64,000 bases of DNA, from contig CALSPF010000003.1 of assembly GCA_943788165.1 (NCBI GenBank), forward strand, positions 124,001 to 188,000, read 5' to 3'. Position numbers and translations under genes: made by a program. Every line of letters begins with the position of its first letter. Positions within the stretch are counted from its first letter, which is position 1. The notes below the pieces were generated by a model. It saw only the letters and a list, made by a program, of their open reading frames with translations, searched no databases and was not told the origin of the DNA. Below, in pieces: positions 46,119 to 53,566 of the stretch. The DNA comes from an uncultured Flavobacteriaceae bacterium (lineage in GTDB: Bacteria > Bacteroidota > Bacteroidia > Flavobacteriales > Flavobacteriaceae).

Positions 46119-46945
46119 TGGGCTGTTCTTCTATCATAGGCAAAACCACCCTGTTTTTTCATAGCCCAAGAAGTTATTTTAATTTCAATATAGATGTCGT
46201 CTTCAATCAGATGAAGCACCATGGGAACACCCACAGCATTTGGTGGTTTCTGTCCTGGAGCTGCATTTCTAAAAGAAGTAAATGTTAAGTCGTCAATGGT
46301 TGCATAAGTTCCTTGTGCCCAAGCTGTACCTGCCGGACTTGTACTGCCGGAAGCTGTACTCTCACTGACAATATTATAAATTTGTCCCTGACCGTCTGGT
46401 GTATTATTTCCGCGGGTAATCCAAACGAGATCTGTTATTCGATCTTGGTTGACTTCGTCGTTTGGGTCACCACCGTTGGGTTTACTAAAGGTAATAATAG
46501 CCCCTTCCCATAAGTTTCGACTGGATCCTGTATTTTCATCCACATCTGTTAGTGTAATGGTGATCGTTGCGTCATCTGTACTTCCTCCAGAACTGGCACG
46601 AACCACTGCTGTTAAGGTTGATTGTGTTTCGAAATCAAATAAACTAGCATTAGCGACAGTGAGCTCTCCAGTACTCGCATTGATGGCTATAGCACCAGCT
46701 AAACTTTGAGAAGTGATCGCAAAACTAACTGACCCAGAACTTGCATTGGCTTGCACAGTTCCAAGAACAGAACCCGCAGCTGGATTTTCTGCTATGGTTA
46801 CCGAAAAATCACTAGCAGTGATGGTTATCGTTGGACTAGGATTTGGAGTTGGATAATCACTCCCTCCTCCGTCTTCACCTTTACCACATTGCAACACTAA
46901 AAGTGACAACAACAGTATAACGATAGAGCTAATTAACTTCTTCAT
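46115..46945 (-). CDS. Cadherin-like lipoprotein
   Basis: A 276-residue surface or periplasmic lipoprotein: lipobox LVLQC with the acylated Cys at 20, a Gly/Pro/Ser linker, then a cadherin-type domain (about 38-140) with FSVTIAENPAAGSVLGTV, INASTGELTVAN and TITITLTDVDEN calcium-site residues. The last 130 residues form a separate domain of unknown type (NLWEGAIITFSKPNGGDPNDE to IKITSWAMKKQGGF). First gene of the cassette. Confidence 0.8.
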   Translation of the reverse strand: MKKLISSIVILLLSLLVLQCGKGEDGGGSDYPTPNPSPTITITASDFSVTIAENPAAGSVLGTVQANASSGSVSFAITSQSLAGAIAINASTGELTVANASLFDFETQSTLTAVVRASSGGSTDDATITITLTDVDENTGSSRNLWEGAIITFSKPNGGDPNDEVNQDRITDLVWITRGNNTPDGQGQIYNIVSESTASGSTSPAGTAWAQGTYATIDDLTFTSFRNAAPGQKPPNAVGVPMVLHLIEDDIYIEIKITSWAMKKQGGFAYDRRTAQ

Positions 46946-47015
46946 ACTTTTTCCTTAAAGATAAGCATGAAAAGCCGCTAGAAAAAAAATCGGTTGTTAA
47001 TTTTTTAGGAGGTAG

Positions 47016-48200
47016 CTAATAAACAAAATCACCATGATCACTTTTAATGGTCAATTGCTTTGACTCTGACACTTCGACACGGCCTATTATTTGCGCATCT
47101 ACACCGAAAGATTTACTGATTTTAACAATTTCCTCAGCACTTGAAGCTGGAACATAGAGTTCCATGCGGTGCCCCATATTGAAGACTTCGTACATTTCTT
47201 TCCAACTCGTTCCAGATTCTTCTTGAATCATTTTAAACAAGGGAGGCGTTGGAAAAAGATTGTCTTTAATTACGTGAACACTATCGACAAAGTGCAATAC
47301 TTTGGTCTGCGCTCCTCCACTACAATGGACCATACCGTGGATTTGGGAACGATCGATGGAATTGAATATTTTTTGAATGATTGGCGCGTAGGTTCGCGTA
47401 GGCGAAAGGACCATTTTCCCTGCATTGAGCGGGGCACCTTCTACTTCATCGGTTAAGGCCTTAGAGCCAGAGTAAATCAGGTCTTTAGGAACACACGCAT
47501 CAAAGGTTTCTGGGAATTTGTCTTTAACAGAAGCATTGAACACATCATGACGGGCAGAGGTTAGTCCGTTACTCCCCATACCCCCATTATATTCGGACTC
47601 GTAATTTGCTTGCCCAAAAGAGGCCAAGCCAACGATCATGTCTCCTGCTTGAATATTGGCATTATTGATTATCTCAGAACGTTTCATCCGTGCAACCACC
47701 GTCGAATCCACAATAATGGTTTGTACCAAATCGCCAACGTCTGCTGTTTCTCCGCCAGTACTTTTAATGGAAACACCATGCTCAGCCAAATCGTTGATCA
47801 ATTCTTCGGTTCCGTTAATAATAGCGGCCAGTACCTCTCCAGGAATACGTTGCTTATTTCGTCCAATGGTTGAGGAAAGTAGAATATTTTCTGTAGCACC
47901 AACACATAAAAGGTCATCGATATTCATGATCAAAGCGTCTTGCGCAATGCCTTTCCAAACTGTTAGATCACCGGTTTCCTTCCAATAGGCATAGGCCAAA
48001 GAGGACTTTGTTCCTGCGCCATCAGCATGCATAACGATACAGTGATCTTCACTACCGGTTAAATAGTCTGGAACAATTTTACAAAAAGCCTTGGGGAATA
48101 ATCCTTTATCGATATTCTTTATAGCATTGTGCACATCTTCTTTCTGGGCTGAAACTCCTCGAAGACGATACCGATCACTTGACGCTGTACTCATGGACAA
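47016..48200 (-). CDS. purM: AIR synthase PurM
   Basis: A 394-residue PurM/ThiL-fold enzyme, phosphoribosylformylglycinamidine cyclo-ligase, in the divergent form used by Bacteroidota. ATP-site motif HADGAGTKSSLAY, then DALIMNIDDLLCVGA and IKSTGGETADVGD. C-terminal domain MEVFNMGHRMELYV. Catalyses the fifth step of purine synthesis. Separated from prfA-pyrF by the ApbE cassette. Confidence 0.85.
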   Translation of the reverse strand: MSMSTASSDRYRLRGVSAQKEDVHNAIKNIDKGLFPKAFCKIVPDYLTGSEDHCIVMHADGAGTKSSLAYAYWKETGDLTVWKGIAQDALIMNIDDLLCVGATENILLSSTIGRNKQRIPGEVLAAIINGTEELINDLAEHGVSIKSTGGETADVGDLVQTIIVDSTVVARMKRSEIINNANIQAGDMIVGLASFGQANYESEYNGGMGSNGLTSARHDVFNASVKDKFPETFDACVPKDLIYSGSKALTDEVEGAPLNAGKMVLSPTRTYAPIIQKIFNSIDRSQIHGMVHCSGGAQTKVLHFVDSVHVIKDNLFPTPPLFKMIQEESGTSWKEMYEVFNMGHRMELYVPASSAEEIVKISKSFGVDAQIIGRVEVSESKQLTIKSDHGDFVY

Positions 48201-48253
48201 TTTTTTACAAAAGTAGGGGAATTATTTCGCATCCAAAACAGGGAATACAAAAT

Positions 48254-50443
48254 CTAATGAGAGAATAATAATTCTCTGTATTTCGCCAGTGGCCAAAGCG
48301 AATTATCGACCAAAAGCTCTAATTTATCACAATGGTAACGAATGGTTTCAAAACAAGGTTTCACCTGATCACAGTAGGCCAATGCCTTTTTTAAATCATC
48401 AGTAATTAAATTAGCTTTCTTTCGCTTATCAATCATGTCGTTAACTCCAGAATTGATTTCAGAAATATGCGACGAAATACGCTCAATGAGCAACATTTGC
48501 TCTTTGGCTTTATCTTTAAACTCGTCGCCGTAAATTTCTTTTAGCCCCTTTACGTTCTCTATCAAGGTATTCAAATAGTTGATTGCTGTTGGAATGATAT
48601 GATTCCGCGCAAGGTCACCCAAGGTTCTACCTTCAATCTGTAAGGCTAAGGTATACTGCTCTAAATCTACATTAAAACGGGCCTCTAACTCTCTTTTCCC
48701 TAGTACGTTTTGATCGCCAAATAAAGCAATACTTTCCTCAGTTACATAAGCTTTCAATGCTTCTGGTGTATTGGTCGCTTGGTTAAGGCCTCGCTTTTTG
48801 GCATCTTTGATCCAATTTTCACTGTAGCCATCTCCTTCAAACAAAACCGGACTAATTTGCTTGATCAAATCGCGTAATTCATTAAAAATAGCGTCGTCTT
48901 TTTTCATTTTAGCATCTTTGTCCATCAAAGCATCTACTTTTTCTTTGAAGGCCTGCAATTGATTTGCCACTATAGTATTCAATACTGTCATCGGTTTGGC
49001 ACAATTCGCTTTGGAACCCACGGCACGAAATTCAAACTTATTCCCCGTAAAAGCAAAAGGTGATGTGCGGTTTCGGTCAGTATTATCCAATAAAATTTCA
49101 GGGATTTTTCCTACTACGTTAAGTTTTAAATCCGTTTTTTCCTGAGGAGAAAGCTTTCCTTCAGATACCTGAGCTAAGTCATTCAAGACCTTGGTGAGTT
49201 GTTTTCCAATAAAGACAGACATGATTGTCGGCGGAGCCTCATTGGCACCCAATCGGTGGTCGTTACTAGCACTCATCATGGAAGCACACAATAAATTTTG
49301 ATGCTGATGGACAGCTGCAATAGTATTCACAAAAAAGGTAAGAAACTGTAAATTACTCATGGGCGTTTTCCCTGGACTCAATAAATTAACTCCTGTATTC
49401 GTAGCTAAAGACCAGTTGTTATGCTTACCAGAACCATTAATACCAGCAAAAGGCTTTTCATGAAATAGTACTTCAAGGTTGTGTTTCTCGGCAGTACGCT
49501 TCATAACATCAATTAAAAGTGCATTATGGTCTACCGATAAATTGACTTCTTCAAATATGGGTGCCAATTCAAATTGGGAAGGTGCCACCTCATTGTGACG
49601 TGTTTTAACCGGTATACCCAGAAGCATGCATTCCTCTTCCAATTCATTCATAAAAGAAAGCATCCGTGTAGGGATAGACCCAAAATAATGATCATCAAGC
49701 TGTTGCCCTTTTGCCGACCCATGTCCCAGAAGAGTTCTTCCCGTTAGAATTAAATCTGGTCGAGACGCAACCAACATGCGATCCACCAAAAAATATTCTT
49801 GCTCCCAACCAAGGGTAGGGATAACTTTAGATACATTTTTATCGAAAAACTTACAAATTTCTGTTGATGCGTGGTCTACTGCAGAGATGGAACGCAACAA
49901 AGGTGTTTTATAATCTAAAGCTTCACCCGTATAAGACACAAAAATGGTGGGTATACAAAGGGTTTTTCCAAACAAAAAGGCAGGGGAAGTAGGATCCCAA
50001 GCCGTGTATCCTCTTGCTTCAAATGTATTGCGAATTCCACCACTCGGAAAACTAGAGGCATCGGGTTCTTGTTGCACTAACTGAGAGCCATCGAGCGCAG
50101 AAATTGCACTTCCATCTTTAGCAAAATCAAGAAAAGACTCATGCTTTTCTGCCGTAGCTCCAGTCAGTGGTTGAAACCAATGGGTGTAGTGAGTCGCGCC
50201 TTTCTCCAATGCCCATAACTTCATGGACTGCGCAATTTGTTCTGCCAGAGGTCGACTTATTTGTGTGCCTTTTTTGATGGCCAACATCATCTCTTTAAAT
50301 GCAGGCTTGCTCAAATAATTCTGCAATTTTCTTTCGTCAAAAACATTGGTAGCAAAACTATCCAAACGATTCATTATAGGCGAAAAAGCGACATGTTCTT
50401 GTTGCGCTATTTTCTCAAGGGCTTTAAAACGTAGATTATTCAC
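48254..50443 (-). CDS. glnN: Type III glutamine synthetase
   Basis: A 729-residue GSIII that makes glutamine from glutamate, ammonia and ATP. GSIII-specific start (QEHVAFSPI) and motifs: LGWEQEYFLVD with metal-binding glutamates, FHEKPFAGINGSGKHNNWSL, and ANEAPPTIMSVFIG. Forms double hexamers in characterised Bacteroides enzymes. Divergent from glnII across 203 bases that contain the shared operator-like sites. Confidence 0.95.
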   Translation of the reverse strand: MNNLRFKALEKIAQQEHVAFSPIMNRLDSFATNVFDERKLQNYLSKPAFKEMMLAIKKGTQISRPLAEQIAQSMKLWALEKGATHYTHWFQPLTGATAEKHESFLDFAKDGSAISALDGSQLVQQEPDASSFPSGGIRNTFEARGYTAWDPTSPAFLFGKTLCIPTIFVSYTGEALDYKTPLLRSISAVDHASTEICKFFDKNVSKVIPTLGWEQEYFLVDRMLVASRPDLILTGRTLLGHGSAKGQQLDDHYFGSIPTRMLSFMNELEEECMLLGIPVKTRHNEVAPSQFELAPIFEEVNLSVDHNALLIDVMKRTAEKHNLEVLFHEKPFAGINGSGKHNNWSLATNTGVNLLSPGKTPMSNLQFLTFFVNTIAAVHQHQNLLCASMMSASNDHRLGANEAPPTIMSVFIGKQLTKVLNDLAQVSEGKLSPQEKTDLKLNVVGKIPEILLDNTDRNRTSPFAFTGNKFEFRAVGSKANCAKPMTVLNTIVANQLQAFKEKVDALMDKDAKMKKDDAIFNELRDLIKQISPVLFEGDGYSENWIKDAKKRGLNQATNTPEALKAYVTEESIALFGDQNVLGKRELEARFNVDLEQYTLALQIEGRTLGDLARNHIIPTAINYLNTLIENVKGLKEIYGDEFKDKAKEQMLLIERISSHISEINSGVNDMIDKRKKANLITDDLKKALAYCDQVKPCFETIRYHCDKLELLVDNSLWPLAKYRELLFSH

Positions 50444-50463
50444 GATATTTGTTTTCTTTGAGG

Positions 50464-50471
50464 CAAAGATA
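50464..50471 (-). promoter_or_regulatory. -7 element of glnN promoter
   Basis: On the minus strand TATCTTTG matches TAnnTTTG, 20 bases before the glnN start. The operator-like C5 sites start about 50 bases upstream of it. Confidence 0.5.
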
Positions 50472-50520
50472 AATTTATTTTTAAAGATTAATAGATGCTT
50501 TTATTAAAGAAATAGAAATT

Positions 50521-50600
50521 TTACCCCCTAAAAAATAGTGTATTAACAAAAAAGTACACATTGTTGATATTTTACCCCCCTTGAAAAATAGGGAGTTGAA
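50521..50600. promoter_or_regulatory. Two C5 operator-like sites between glnN and glnII
   Basis: Site 1 (50522-50545) reads ACCCCCTAAAAAATAGTGTATT: identical to the glnK palindrome except that four G are missing. Site 2 (50572-50594) reads ACCCCCCTTGAAAAATAGGG, a C6/G3 imperfect palindrome. The two sites are about 49 bases apart, close to the -33 region of glnII, and lie between the divergent promoters, so one regulator could act on both genes. Confidence 0.5.
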
Positions 50601-50609
50601 GTAAAAACA

Positions 50610-50617
50610 TATTTTTG
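50610..50617 (+). promoter_or_regulatory. -7 element of glnII promoter
   Basis: TATTTTTG, identical to the glnK -7 element, 29 bases before the glnII start. TTG at 50581 gives a 26-base spacer, longer than usual, as might fit an activator-dependent promoter. Confidence 0.55.
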
Positions 50618-50646
50618 TACATATTCCAAGTTAAAATATTATTCAA

Positions 50647-51657
50647 ATGAGCAAATCAAAATTAGAGTACATTTGGTTAGATGGTTACAAACCCACTTCC
50701 AATTTACGTAGCAAAACAAAAGTTGTTGAAGACTTTAGTGGAAAATTAGAAGACTGTGAAGTATGGTCTTTTGATGGTTCATCTACAAAACAAGCAGAAG
50801 GTGGATCTTCTGACTGTTTATTGAAGCCAGTCGCTATCTACCCAGATCCAACAAGAATCAACGGGTTTTTAGTGATGACTGAAGTATTGAATGCAGATGG
50901 ATCTTCACATGAATCGAACGCTCGTGCAACGATTGATGATGATGATAATGACTTCTGGTTCGGTTTTGAGCAAGAATACTTTATCATGGATCGTGAAACA
51001 CAACTCCCCCTTGGATTTCCCGTTGGTGGATATCCTGGACCACAAGGATTATACTACTGTTCTGTCGGTGGATTAAACACTCATGGAAGAGATTTCGTTG
51101 AAGAGCATGCTGACCTATGTATTGAGGCTGGTCTTAACTTCGAAGGAATTAACCAAGAGGTTGCCAGTGGACAATGGGAATTTCAATTGTTTGCAAAGGG
51201 TGCGAAAAAAGCTGGAGATGAAATCTGGATTGCTCGTTACCTACTCGACCGCTTAACAGAACAATACGGATACTATATCGAATATCACCCAAAACCTGTA
51301 AAAGGAGACTGGAATGGTTCAGGTATGCACGCCAACTTCTCAAACAATACATTGCGTACATGTGGAGACAAAGCTATTTACGAAAAGATTTGTGAAGCAT
51401 TTAGACCTGTTACCAAAGAACATATTGAGGTTTATGGCCAATTTAACGATCAACGTTTAACTGGATTACACGAAACGGCATCTATCCATGACTTTAGCTA
51501 TGGAGTATCTGACCGAGGAGCTTCTATCCGTATTCCTATCATTACGGTAGAAAAAGGATGGAAAGGATGGTTGGAAGACCGTCGTCCAGCATCAAACGGA
51601 GATCCATACAAAATTGCTGCTCGTATCGTGAAAACGGTAAAATCAGCAAACGTATAG
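50647..51657 (+). CDS. glnII: Type II (eukaryote-like) glutamine synthetase
   Basis: A 336-residue GSII. N-terminal beta-grasp domain (LEYIWLDGYKPTSNLRSKTK, WSFDGSSTKQAEG), catalytic domain with FGFEQEYFIMD, QWEFQLFAKGA, GDWNGSGMHANFS and DRGASIRIP. The adenylylation tyrosine loop of GSI is absent, so control is likely transcriptional. Having both GSIII and GSII in divergent arrangement suggests different conditions of use. A terminator follows 19 bases later. Confidence 0.95.
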   Translation: MSKSKLEYIWLDGYKPTSNLRSKTKVVEDFSGKLEDCEVWSFDGSSTKQAEGGSSDCLLKPVAIYPDPTRINGFLVMTEVLNADGSSHESNARATIDDDDNDFWFGFEQEYFIMDRETQLPLGFPVGGYPGPQGLYYCSVGGLNTHGRDFVEEHADLCIEAGLNFEGINQEVASGQWEFQLFAKGAKKAGDEIWIARYLLDRLTEQYGYYIEYHPKPVKGDWNGSGMHANFSNNTLRTCGDKAIYEKICEAFRPVTKEHIEVYGQFNDQRLTGLHETASIHDFSYGVSDRGASIRIPIITVEKGWKGWLEDRRPASNGDPYKIAARIVKTVKSANV

Positions 51658-51676
51658 TCAACTATTGAATCAATAC

Positions 51677-51705
51677 AAAAAAGCATCCTTCGGGATGCTT
51701 TTTTT
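51677..51705 (+). terminator. Terminator of glnII
   Basis: AAAAAAGCATCC and GGATGCTTTTTT form a 12-bp stem with a TTCG tetraloop, followed by T. Confidence 0.92.
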
Positions 51706-51774
51706 ATACCCATCCACTTGAAATATATTAGTTAAAAAAGACCGAATAGCATTTCAAAAAGAAAAAAAATAAAG

Positions 51775-51782
51775 TATATTTG
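51775..51782 (+). promoter_or_regulatory. -7 element of tRNA-Arg promoter
   Basis: TATATTTG matches TAnnTTTG and ends 11 bases before the first base of the tRNA. Confidence 0.6.
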
Positions 51783-51793
51783 CACCCAACAAT

Positions 51794-51867
51794 GGCCTCG
51801 TAGCATAACTGAATAGTGCACTTGATTACGGCTCAAGAGGTTAGAGGTTTGAATCCTCTCGAGGTCA
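51794..51867 (+). tRNA. tRNA-Arg (ACG)
   Basis: Folds as a complete cloverleaf: acceptor GGCCTCG with CGAGGTC (one G-U), D stem GCAT/GTGC, anticodon stem CTTGA/TCAAG with loop TTACGGC (anticodon ACG, read as ICG for CGN arginine codons), variable AGGTT, T stem AGAGG/CCTCT with loop TTTGAAT, discriminator A at 51867. CCA is not encoded. A promoter precedes and a terminator follows. The AT-rich accessory island begins directly after it. Confidence 0.95.
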
Positions 51868-51872
51868 CTAAA

Positions 51873-51902
51873 AACCAACTCTTTATAGGGTTGGTTTTTT
51901 TT
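51873..51902 (+). terminator. Terminator after tRNA-Arg
   Basis: AACCAAC and GTTGGTT, extended by a C-G and a G-U pair, form the stem; T8 follows. Confidence 0.8.
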
Positions 51903-52212
51903 ATAGTAGACCTTTTGGTAGACCATTTCACCTCATTTACCTACTATTTCACTTCTAAACTCATAATACTCATTTGGCTTAACTCTCTGTCTATCAACGG
52001 ATTATTTAATTTTTCCGTTTACTACTTTAGTTATTGTTGAGGTTTAGATTGATTACTATTTACAACATCTAAATTATACTTCCAATTTTAGGAAATTCAA
52101 TGATAAAGTTTGTCTGTCTGTCTAAGGTCGACAAAACATTATCCATTACTTCTAAAGTAAACCATTCTCGACTTATATAAATAATGATATTCAATCACAG
52201 ATTTTAGCGTAC
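51903..52212. other. Non-coding start of the accessory island
   Basis: No convincing gene. It begins AT-rich with TAGTAGACC and TGGTAGACC (a short direct repeat), then contains copy 1 of the 124-bp repeat (52011-52134) and ends at a terminator hairpin. The minus strand holds a short open stretch ending MSIMSLEVK at about 51944 that might be the tail of a lost gene, but nothing supports a function. Confidence 0.5.
52011..52134. repeat. 124-bp direct repeat, copy 1
   Basis: Matches 57411-57535 in the same orientation with about ten mismatches, including the identical core AGATTGATTACTATTTACAAC. The two copies are 5.4 kb apart and bracket the three surface-protein genes. Each contains TACTTTAG/TACCTTAG, close to a -7 element. 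Confidence 0.85.
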
Positions 52213-52244
52213 AAAAAACGCCCCTGTTAGAGGACGTTTGTAGT
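52213..52244 (-). terminator. Terminator after PDZ lipoprotein gene
   Basis: On the minus strand AAACGTCCTC-TAACA-GGGGCGTTT folds with one internal mismatch and runs into TTTTTTG. A nearly identical hairpin stands at 53051-53081. Confidence 0.75.
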
Positions 52245-52267
52245 GTATTGTCTTAATTCGCTAGTTA

Positions 52268-53014
52268 TTATCTAGTAATAGACCATCCGGTTTGTCTCAA
52301 AAATAGTTCATTCTCTGACATATTTCCTACTGTTAAAACCTTGCCGTTTTTATCAAACTCAAATCTTGTTAGGGTAATGACTTCAGCTTCAAGGCCTGAA
52401 AATTCATCCAATGATTTATCCCAAGTCTTTACGTAAACTATTCTTTGAGTTAAATCTGTTACGACCTCACGTATTTCATATCCAAGTGAATTTTCCCCCC
52501 AACTGTCTGCATCAGCATTTGTGATATTTTGTAAGATTTGCTCTTTGGAATATTTGGGCTCTACAATTCCTCTTTCCACAGTAATTGAAATTTCATTATC
52601 ATTTCTTAAAATAGATGCATTTACTGGTACACCAGGCTTTCCTCTAAAAGAAAGGCTACCACTATCAACGGATTCTTTTGATACTATAACATCATTTACT
52701 GAAATAAATTTATCCCCAACCTCAAGCACAGATGATGCTGGGCCACCTTCAATCACATTGGTTACTACCATTCCATCAGTTTCCATAGCATCAGCTTCGA
52801 AATTAAATCCAAATCCAATATATCGAGAACCAATATTATATCCCTCATCACTCATATTTTCGGAAACCATACTTAAGGAAGCCTCTTTACTTTTATATGA
52901 TGAAACAACCCAGCTCTTGGCTAAATCAGCAATTTGATTTGTATCAGTTGAAGTACACGATGCAAAAATCAAAGTTAAAGTAACGATAAAAGATGTTGTA
53001 ATTTTTGTTTTCAT
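52268..53014 (-). CDS. PDZ-domain lipoprotein
   Basis: A 248-residue lipoprotein: lipobox IFASC with acyl-Cys at 20. A PDZ domain spans about 60-152 (MVVTNVIEGGPASSVLEVGD, then KFISVNDVIV, GKPGVPVNASILRND, ITVERG). The C-terminal 90 residues have no recognised domain. PDZ domains usually bind C-termini of other proteins; no protease domain is attached, so a scaffold or adaptor role in the periplasm is possible. Flanked by terminators, so it is its own unit. Confidence 0.75.
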   Translation of the reverse strand: MKTKITTSFIVTLTLIFASCTSTDTNQIADLAKSWVVSSYKSKEASLSMVSENMSDEGYNIGSRYIGFGFNFEADAMETDGMVVTNVIEGGPASSVLEVGDKFISVNDVIVSKESVDSGSLSFRGKPGVPVNASILRNDNEISITVERGIVEPKYSKEQILQNITNADADSWGENSLGYEIREVVTDLTQRIVYVKTWDKSLDEFSGLEAEVITLTRFEFDKNGKVLTVGNMSENELFLRQTGWSITR

Positions 53015-53050
53015 TTTTATAGATTTTAATCTAAATATACAAAACTATTT

Positions 53051-53081
53051 TAAAACGCCCCTGTTAGAGGACGTTTGTAGT
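53051..53081 (-). terminator. Terminator after BspA-like gene
   Basis: Same hairpin as 52213-52244 (identical over about 28 bases, CGCCCCTGTTAGAGGACG on the plus strand). On the minus strand it follows the stop of the 130-residue BspA-like gene by 21 bases. Confidence 0.7.
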
Positions 53082-53102
53082 TTATATTTACGTTAGTTGC
53101 AT

Positions 53103-53495
53103 CTAATTACTAGGACAAGTTCCCCAGATAGGTTTGTTGGTATTTATAAGTGCAGAATTATCAGCAAAATAAGAAGGTTCAGATGTAATATTTGTAACAC
53201 ACCAACCAGTCAAATCCTGATTGAAAGCAGTAGCAAAATCAAACATTCTTCTCATATCAGTCACACTAGAGGTATTCCAACTACCTATGTCTTGATTGAA
53301 TGCTGTTGCACCATCGTTGTGAAGTCCGCCTACTTCAGGACCATAATATGGGTTTGTATACTTAGATTGACCCTGGAAAAGTAATCCTACAGAAATACCT
53401 TTAAGTGCTTTTTTTGTTGTAGTTCGGCGGTTCCATTCTTGAGAAAATGAAAAGAAAGAACAAAATAGTAGTAGAATTAAAAGCGTATTCCTCAA
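53103..53495 (-). CDS. Short BspA-like (DUF285) surface protein
   Basis: A 130-residue exported protein: signal peptide ending FFSFSQ, a 45-residue middle without known motif, then two DUF285/BspA-type leucine-rich units (FNQDIGSWNTSSVTDMRRMF, ATAFNQDLTGWCV) and the ending NTNKPIWGTCPSN. The last 70 residues closely match residues 954-1024 of the neighbouring 1130-residue protein, so it looks like a deletion derivative or duplicate of it. Full BspA-like proteins have many more repeats. Confidence 0.7.
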   Translation of the reverse strand: MRNTLLILLLFCSFFSFSQEWNRRTTTKKALKGISVGLLFQGQSKYTNPYYGPEVGGLHNDGATAFNQDIGSWNTSSVTDMRRMFDFATAFNQDLTGWCVTNITSEPSYFADNSALINTNKPIWGTCPSN

Positions 53496-53566
53496 AAGAT
53501 AATGTAAATGTTTTTATAATACTCTAAGATAACAAATCCCTGAACTTACCGAAGAGGATATGCCTG

